Positions 3,659 to 7,908 of a DNA stretch of 7,908 nt are shown one piece after another. Positions within the stretch are counted from its first letter, which is position 1, and the number at the start of each line of letters is the position of its first letter. The notes beneath the pieces were generated by a model. That model was not told where the DNA came from and ran no database searches. It saw nothing but the letters and a program-made list of their open reading frames with translations. Source of the DNA: an uncultured Eubacteriales bacterium (GTDB taxonomy: Bacteria; Bacillota; Clostridia; Oscillospirales; CAG-272); assembly GCA_900546315.1 (NCBI GenBank), contig URCP01000119.1, positions 1-7,908 on the forward strand, read 5' to 3'. The translations under genes were made by a program, and so were the position numbers.

Positions 3659-6295
3659 ATGAACGCAGAGAAATTCACCCAGAAAACAATTGAAACGATA
3701 AATAACGCGCAGGAGATCGCGCGTGAACACCATAACCAGACGATCACCCCGGAGCATCTGCTCCTTTCGCTCCTGTCTCAGGACGGAGGTCTCGTCGGCA
3801 CGCTGATCTACAGGATCGGTCAGAAGACCGGCAACACAGATATTGTCGGCGCAATGCAGGGCGAGCTTAACGCGGCGATAAACCGTCTCCCGCAGGTCTC
3901 TGGCGGCTCGGATGAGCTTTACCCGTCGGGCGAGGTTTCGGCTGTGCTGAGATTCGCGGAGAAGGTCGCCGGACAGCTGAAGGACGAGTACATTTCGGTC
4001 GAGCACCTGATGCTCGGTCTTCTCGCCGAGGGCGGACGCACTGTTGAGCAGATCTGCTCGAAGTACGGCGTGACGAAGCAGTCGTTCACCGATGAGCTCG
4101 CGAAGGTCAAGACGTCCCCGGTCACGAGCGATAACCCGGAGGACACCTACGATGTCCTCGCGAAGTACGGCACCGACCTCGTTGAGCGCGCGCGTGAGCA
4201 GAAGCTCGACCCGGTCATCGGACGTGATTCCGAGATAAGGAGCGTCGTGCGCATTCTGTCGCGTAAATCCAAGAACAACCCTGTCCTGATAGGCGAGCCG
4301 GGCGTCGGTAAAACGGCGGTCGTCGAGGGTCTCGCGCAGCGTATCGTCCGCGGCGATGTTCCGGACGGACTTAAGGACAAGACTATATTCTCGCTCGACA
4401 TGGGCGCGCTTGTCGCGGGCGCTAAGTACCGCGGCGAGTTTGAGGAGAGGCTGAAGGCTGTCCTCAACGAGGTGAAGAAGGGCGAGGGCAAGATCATCCT
4501 CTTCATCGATGAGCTTCATACTATCGTCGGCGCGGGCAAGACTGAGGGCTCGATGGACGCGGGCAACCTGTTAAAGCCGATGCTGGCGCGCGGCGAGCTG
4601 CATTGTATCGGCGCGACCACTCTCGATGAGTACCGCAAGTATATCGAGAAGGACGCGGCGCTTGAGCGTCGTTTCCAGCCGGTCATGGTTGACGAGCCGA
4701 CTGTCGAGGACACGATTTCGATACTTCGTGGTCTGAAGGAGCGCTATGAGATCTTCCACGGCGTGCGCATTCACGATAACGCGCTTGTCGCCGCCGCTAC
4801 CCTTTCGCACCGTTACATCACCGACAGATTCCTGCCGGATAAGGCTATAGACCTTGTCGATGAGGCGTGCGCTATGATCAGGACAGAGATTGACTCGATG
4901 CCGTCCGAGCTCGACGACCTCCGCCGCGACATAATGCAGCTCGAGATCGAGGAGATGTCGCTGAAGAAGGAGGACGACCAGCTCTCGAAGGATCGTCTTG
5001 CAAAGCTGACCGAGGAGCTCGCCGAGAAGAAGGAAAAGTTCAACGAGATGAAAGCCCGTTGGGACTCCGAGAAGCAGGCGACCGAGAACGTCAAGAAACT
5101 GAAGGCGGACATCGAGAAGATGACCGGCGACATCGAGACGGCACAGCTGCGCGGCGAGTACGAGAAGGCGGCAAGGCTTCAGTATTCTGAGCTCCCTGCC
5201 CTCCAGAAGAAGCTCGCGGAGGCTGAGCAGGCGACCGAGAGACAGAATCAGAATATGCTCGTCCGTTCGACCGTGACCGAGGAGGAGATCGCCGAGGTCG
5301 TCGCGAGATGGACAGGTATCCCGGTCTCGAAGCTCGTCGAGGGCGAGCGCGAGAAGCTGCTGCATCTTGAGGATATCCTCCATAAGAGGGTCATCGGTCA
5401 GGACGAGGCGGTAAGGCTCGTCAGCGAGGCTATCCAGCGCAGCCGCGCGGGCATCGCGGACCCGAACAGACCGATAGGTTCGTTCATGTTCCTCGGACCT
5501 ACGGGCGTCGGCAAGACGGAGCTCGCGAAGACTCTGGCGGAGTGCCTGTTCGACGATGAGCATAATCTTGTGCGTATCGATATGACTGAGTACATGGAGA
5601 AGTTCAGTGTGTCGAGACTGATCGGAGCGCCTCCCGGATACGTCGGATATGACGAGGGCGGTCAGCTGACCGAGGCGGTGAGACGTCATCCGTACAGCGT
5701 TGTGCTGTTCGATGAGGTTGAGAAGGCGCATCCTGATGTGTTCAACATTTTGCTTCAGATTCTCGACGATGGACGTATCACTGACAGTCAGGGACGTACG
5801 GTTGACTTCAAGAACACGATCATAATTCTGACGTCGAACCTCGGCTCGTCTTATCTGCTTGACGGCATCACGCCGGAGGGCGAGATCAGCGAGGAGGCTA
5901 AGGCGAAGGTGATGAATGACGTGAGGGCGTCGTTCAGACCGGAGTTCCTGAACCGTCTTGATGAGATAATCATGTTCAAGCCTTTGACTAAGGCAAATCT
6001 TACCGGCATTATCGACAATCTGCTCGCTGGTCTGCGCGCCCGCATGGCGGACAGAACGGCTGGCGGACTGGGACTCGAGGTCACGGACGCCGCGAAGGAG
6101 CTTATCATCGACAACGGCTTCGACCCTGTCTACGGCGCGCGTCCTCTCAAGAGGTACCTCCAGAGCAAGGCGGAGACGCTCATCGCGAAGGAGATCCTCG
6201 CCGGCAATATCGACACCGGCACGACGCTCGTGCTCGACGCGGAGAATGGACAGCTTGTCTGCCATCCGGTGTTCAAGAGCGAGGTTGTGGAGTAA
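3659..6295 (+). CDS. clpB: ATP-dependent protein disaggregase ClpB (Hsp100)
   Basis: ClpB is a hexameric cytoplasmic AAA+ machine that, with DnaK, threads aggregated proteins through its pore and releases them for refolding. All parts are present in the 878 residues: Clp N-domain (about 1-145), first AAA+ module with Walker A GEPGVGKT (212-219), Walker B Asp284-Glu285, pore Tyr257 in KYRGEF and arginine fingers Arg337/Arg338; the long coiled-coil middle domain (about 405-530) that separates ClpB from ClpC and ClpA; and the second module with Walker A GPTGVGKT (613-620), Walker B Asp685-Glu686, pore Tyr661 in PPGYVGY, Arg766 in FLNRL and sensor-2 Arg828 in GARPLKR. The ClpP-binding loop of ClpA/ClpX is not seen. 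An in-frame ATG at 3647 would add four residues, but GAGAGG touches it directly, so 3659 (11 bases after the site) is preferred. It follows the RHH gene without a terminator and ends at a strong one. Confidence 0.97.
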   Translation: MNAEKFTQKTIETINNAQEIAREHHNQTITPEHLLLSLLSQDGGLVGTLIYRIGQKTGNTDIVGAMQGELNAAINRLPQVSGGSDELYPSGEVSAVLRFAEKVAGQLKDEYISVEHLMLGLLAEGGRTVEQICSKYGVTKQSFTDELAKVKTSPVTSDNPEDTYDVLAKYGTDLVERAREQKLDPVIGRDSEIRSVVRILSRKSKNNPVLIGEPGVGKTAVVEGLAQRIVRGDVPDGLKDKTIFSLDMGALVAGAKYRGEFEERLKAVLNEVKKGEGKIILFIDELHTIVGAGKTEGSMDAGNLLKPMLARGELHCIGATTLDEYRKYIEKDAALERRFQPVMVDEPTVEDTISILRGLKERYEIFHGVRIHDNALVAAATLSHRYITDRFLPDKAIDLVDEACAMIRTEIDSMPSELDDLRRDIMQLEIEEMSLKKEDDQLSKDRLAKLTEELAEKKEKFNEMKARWDSEKQATENVKKLKADIEKMTGDIETAQLRGEYEKAARLQYSELPALQKKLAEAEQATERQNQNMLVRSTVTEEEIAEVVARWTGIPVSKLVEGEREKLLHLEDILHKRVIGQDEAVRLVSEAIQRSRAGIADPNRPIGSFMFLGPTGVGKTELAKTLAECLFDDEHNLVRIDMTEYMEKFSVSRLIGAPPGYVGYDEGGQLTEAVRRHPYSVVLFDEVEKAHPDVFNILLQILDDGRITDSQGRTVDFKNTIIILTSNLGSSYLLDGITPEGEISEEAKAKVMNDVRASFRPEFLNRLDEIIMFKPLTKANLTGIIDNLLAGLRARMADRTAGGLGLEVTDAAKELIIDNGFDPVYGARPLKRYLQSKAETLIAKEILAGNIDTGTTLVLDAENGQLVCHPVFKSEVVE

Positions 6296-6314
6296 CTGAC
6301 AGATAAACAATGAG

Positions 6315-6344
6315 AGCCCGGCGCGTGAGCGCCGGGCTTTGTTG
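6315..6344 (+). terminator. Intrinsic terminator of clpB
   Basis: AGCCCGGCGC (6315-6324) and GCGCCGGGCT (6329-6338) form a perfect 10-bp GC-rich stem with a GTGA loop, followed by a T-rich tail (TTGTTGCTATTT). It lies 20 bases after the clpB stop. On the other strand it follows the convergent lipoprotein stop by six bases and could act there too, though the T-tract is poorer in that direction. Confidence 0.9.
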
Positions 6345-7091
6345 CTATTTATCTGAAAATTTGTCCGCCGCCGACCCGAGACTGTCGCTCGAGAGATCGT
6401 AATCATTAGTGCTGATCAGCGTATCAAGCCGTTCGAGCAGTTTTGCGGCATCCCCATCGAATTCCCCGAAGACAGTATCGACAAGTTCTTCGTATTCCCC
6501 AGAAAATTTCCCGTCATCCTGTATTTCAAGCGCCGACACAGGCGGAAACGCGAGATAAAATACTTCATCTCCATAAACAAAGTCCCGCCTCATAAAGAAG
6601 AGGTATTTCTTCCCGACTTCAAGTACGGGATGTTCCACGTCGCGCCGGGTGAGCCGGTTCCCCGCCCCATTGTCAAGAATCCCGTAGGGAGCTTCGAGCG
6701 TTATTGCCGAGGCGTCGTCCTTGATGTTTGCGGATGCCTGGTAGTCGTCACCCGAGAGGATAAGTTTATCGATGTGTATCGTGTACGGCGTTGACAAAAA
6801 CGCCAAGGCACAGCGCTGTTTTTCGTCGGTTGACATTTGGTCGAGCGACGCGTCGGAATATTTTTCGCTGTGGTCGATGATCCGCGAATCCCCGCGCGAC
6901 GTGACTTCACCGATGAAGATGAAGTTCGGCTTCGCGGTGGACATCAGATCCTCGAGAGAGTACATGGGGACAGAACGGCTCATGGAGCTGTACCCTAGCG
7001 AGTGAATCTCGTCGTCAAACCGGTCATTTTCCGCGCAGGAGACAAGGATGACCGTGAGAACAAGGATGAAAACCCTGAAAAATCCGCGCAT
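6345..7091 (-). CDS. Putative lipoprotein, possible OB-like beta-barrel domain
   Basis: The 248-residue protein has a clean lipoprotein signal: Arg2 and Arg6, a hydrophobic run VFILVLTVILV, then the lipobox L-V-S-C with Cys19. The mature part has a core (about 55-200) with the order PNFIFIGEVTS, YTIHIDKLIL, AITLEAPYG, HPVLEVGKKYLFFMRR and VSALEIQDDGKF. This pattern of alternating strands with a VGKKYLFF segment recurs in small uncharacterised clostridial surface proteins and suggests an OB- or TIMP-like barrel; that is inference, and I assign no function. The C-terminal 50 residues are acidic. The start is set by AAGGAGGTG (complement of 7096-7104), four bases before the ATG. It has its own promoter, is convergent with clpB, and is divergent from the Rpn gene. 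Confidence 0.75.
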   Translation of the reverse strand: MRGFFRVFILVLTVILVSCAENDRFDDEIHSLGYSSMSRSVPMYSLEDLMSTAKPNFIFIGEVTSRGDSRIIDHSEKYSDASLDQMSTDEKQRCALAFLSTPYTIHIDKLILSGDDYQASANIKDDASAITLEAPYGILDNGAGNRLTRRDVEHPVLEVGKKYLFFMRRDFVYGDEVFYLAFPPVSALEIQDDGKFSGEYEELVDTVFGEFDGDAAKLLERLDTLISTNDYDLSSDSLGSAADKFSDK

Positions 7092-7111
7092 AACGCACCT
7101 CCTTTTTGATC

Positions 7112-7140
7112 ATTATACCACAACCCGCGCAAAAAGTCAA
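7112..7140 (-). promoter_or_regulatory. Promoter of the second lipoprotein gene
   Basis: On the minus strand TTGACT (7140-7135), a 17-base spacer and a perfect TATAAT (7117-7112) preceded by TGG form an extended -10 promoter nearly identical in its boxes to that of the toxin-antitoxin operon. The expected start is near 7105, so the leader is only about 14 bases and begins essentially at the ribosome binding site. Confidence 0.87.
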
Positions 7141-7175
7141 GATAAATATGTACATAAAAATTAACCCGCAATCTA

Positions 7176-7204
7176 TTGACAAAGTCAAGTGTTCGTGATA
7201 AAAT
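7176..7204 (+). promoter_or_regulatory. Promoter of the Rpn-family gene
   Basis: TTGACA (7176-7181), a 17-base spacer and TAAAAT (7199-7204) with TG at 7196-7197 form a near-consensus extended -10 promoter, followed by ATATAT. It points away from the lipoprotein promoter, with 35 bp between the two -35 boxes. The AT-rich bases between them (7141-7175) show no other clear motif. Confidence 0.85.
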
Positions 7205-7237
7205 ATATATGACGAATAAAGAGAGGTGACACCCCGG

Positions 7238-7908
7238 ATGACCGAACGGGAGCAGGATGATATAAGATACCGGCAGATAATCGCGGGTATGACGCTGATG
7301 GATGATGAGTTCATGACGGTGTTTTTCAGTAAACGGCCGGATCTTGTCGAGTATGTGATAAGGATAATACTTGAGCGGGACGATCTGAGAGTGATAGAGT
7401 CGAAGACGCAGTATGAGTACCGCGGAGTGACGACGAGGTCGGTGAGGATGGATATCCGCGCGGTAGATGACGCGGGGCGGGTGTATGATATTGAGATACA
7501 GCGTTCGGAGGACGGCTCGGGAGAGCGCCGCGCGCGGATGTATTCGAGCACGCTTGACCGGGATTTGCTGAAGAAGTCGCAGGATTTTGACGAGCTTGTC
7601 GACACGTACGTGATATTCATAACGGACAGGGACAGGTATAAAGAGGGCTTTCCGGTGTATCATATAGACAGGACGATAGCGGAGCTGTCGCACAGAGGCT
7701 TCGGCGACGGCGCGCACATCCTGTACGTGAACGGAGAGTACCGGAACACGACCGAGCCGATAGGCAGGCTGATGCACGATTTCCAAGAGAAGCGCGCGTC
7801 GGAGATGCTCTGCCCGCCCCTCGCGGAGCAGGTAAGGTACTACAAGGAGACCGAAGGAGGAGTCGAGAATATGAATAATGAACTGAGGGAGTTCTGGGAG
7901 GAGAAGAC
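7238..7908 (+). CDS. Rpn-family PD-(D/E)XK nuclease / putative transposase, 3' end outside window
   Basis: The 223 visible residues open with the family's usual start (MTEREQDD, then AGMTLMDDEFMTVFF) and carry the nuclease core: Asp72 in VRMDIRA and, after a short turn, Glu86 and Gln88 in YDIEIQR, the D-(E-x-Q) metal-binding triad of the PD-(D/E)XK fold. ARMYSSTLDRDLL and VIFITDRD follow as expected. Known relatives are the E. coli RpnA-E proteins, DNA endonucleases that raise recombination; many clostridial genomes hold numerous copies, often annotated as transposase, but no terminal repeats are visible here. The ATG is chosen because GAGAGGTGA (7221-7229) lies eight bases upstream. The reading frame is open to the last base, so the C-terminal part is missing because of the window edge, not a mutation. 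All catalytic residues are intact in the part seen. Confidence 0.88.
   Translation, partial: MTEREQDDIRYRQIIAGMTLMDDEFMTVFFSKRPDLVEYVIRIILERDDLRVIESKTQYEYRGVTTRSVRMDIRAVDDAGRVYDIEIQRSEDGSGERRARMYSSTLDRDLLKKSQDFDELVDTYVIFITDRDRYKEGFPVYHIDRTIAELSHRGFGDGAHILYVNGEYRNTTEPIGRLMHDFQEKRASEMLCPPLAEQVRYYKETEGGVENMNNELREFWEEK

Noticed and set aside
3467..4519. 350-codon minus-strand open frame across the RHH gene end and the start of clpB
   Set aside because: Its translation has no known motif and it is antisense to two supported genes and to the intergenic control region.
4571..6406. 611-codon open frame on the minus strand opposite clpB
   Set aside because: It lies antisense to a gene with every ClpB motif intact, has no recognisable domains or ribosome binding site, and is the usual by-product of GC-rich codon bias.
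1..7908. tRNA, rRNA, CRISPR array, insertion sequence ends or large repeats
   Set aside because: No cloverleaf-like stretches, spaced identical repeats or terminal inverted repeats were seen on reading through; the only notable repeat is the 19-bp pair before clpB.

Overview
The window reads as chromosome of a Gram-positive anaerobe of the class Clostridia, most likely an uncultured gut or rumen member of the Oscillospiraceae/Ruminococcaceae or Lachnospiraceae type. This rests on a cytoplasmic family 5 glycoside hydrolase resembling Clostridium thermocellum CelC, two lipoproteins with Gram-positive style lipoboxes, strong AAGGAGG-type ribosome binding sites, SigA-type promoters with extended -10 boxes, and an Rpn-type PD-(D/E)XK nuclease of the kind abundant in these families. 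The genus is inferred only. Coding DNA is GC-rich (38 G+C in the 60 bases 4321-4380), the promoters are AT-rich, and the toxin gene is clearly AT-richer (23 and 18 G+C in the 60-base blocks from 2221 and 2341).

Layout. (1) 22-1026 (+): a lipoprotein with a Thr/Ser/Pro-rich stalk and a beta-repeat domain. Its stop codon lies inside the -35 box of the next promoter. (2) 1076-2101 (+): a CelC-like GH5 endoglucanase with its own promoter, closed by a bidirectional terminator at 2108-2140. (3) 2145-2709 (-): a type II toxin-antitoxin operon, with a Phd/YefM-like antitoxin followed by a ParE/RelE-like toxin and an 8-base overlap. (4) 2913-3578 (+): a ribbon-helix-helix DNA-binding protein with an unrecognised C-terminal domain, transcribed divergently from the toxin-antitoxin operon. 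(5) 3659-6295 (+): the disaggregase ClpB, ended by a strong hairpin terminator. (6) 6345-7091 (-): a second lipoprotein, convergent with clpB. (7) 7238 to the window end (+): an Rpn-family nuclease cut by the window edge and divergent from that lipoprotein.

How the parts may work together. Five promoters share one architecture: TTGACA or TTGACT, exactly 17 bases, then TGnTAtAAT or TGnTAaAAT. They form two divergent pairs and one single promoter. The most interesting stretch is 2814-3660. There an RHH regulator has a perfect 12-bp palindrome in its own leader and sits directly upstream of clpB. The short gap before clpB carries a possible extended -10 box, two copies of a CGG-N7-CCG dyad 19 bp apart, and a weak hairpin that would mask the clpB ribosome binding site. 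No CIRCE or CtsR box is visible. A non-canonical, locally encoded control of clpB, by repressor and possibly by temperature-sensitive RNA, is the main hypothesis offered. It is inference and no experiment or computation supports it yet.

There is no stretch longer than 300 bases without a gene. I see no tRNA, rRNA, CRISPR array, insertion-sequence end or replication origin.
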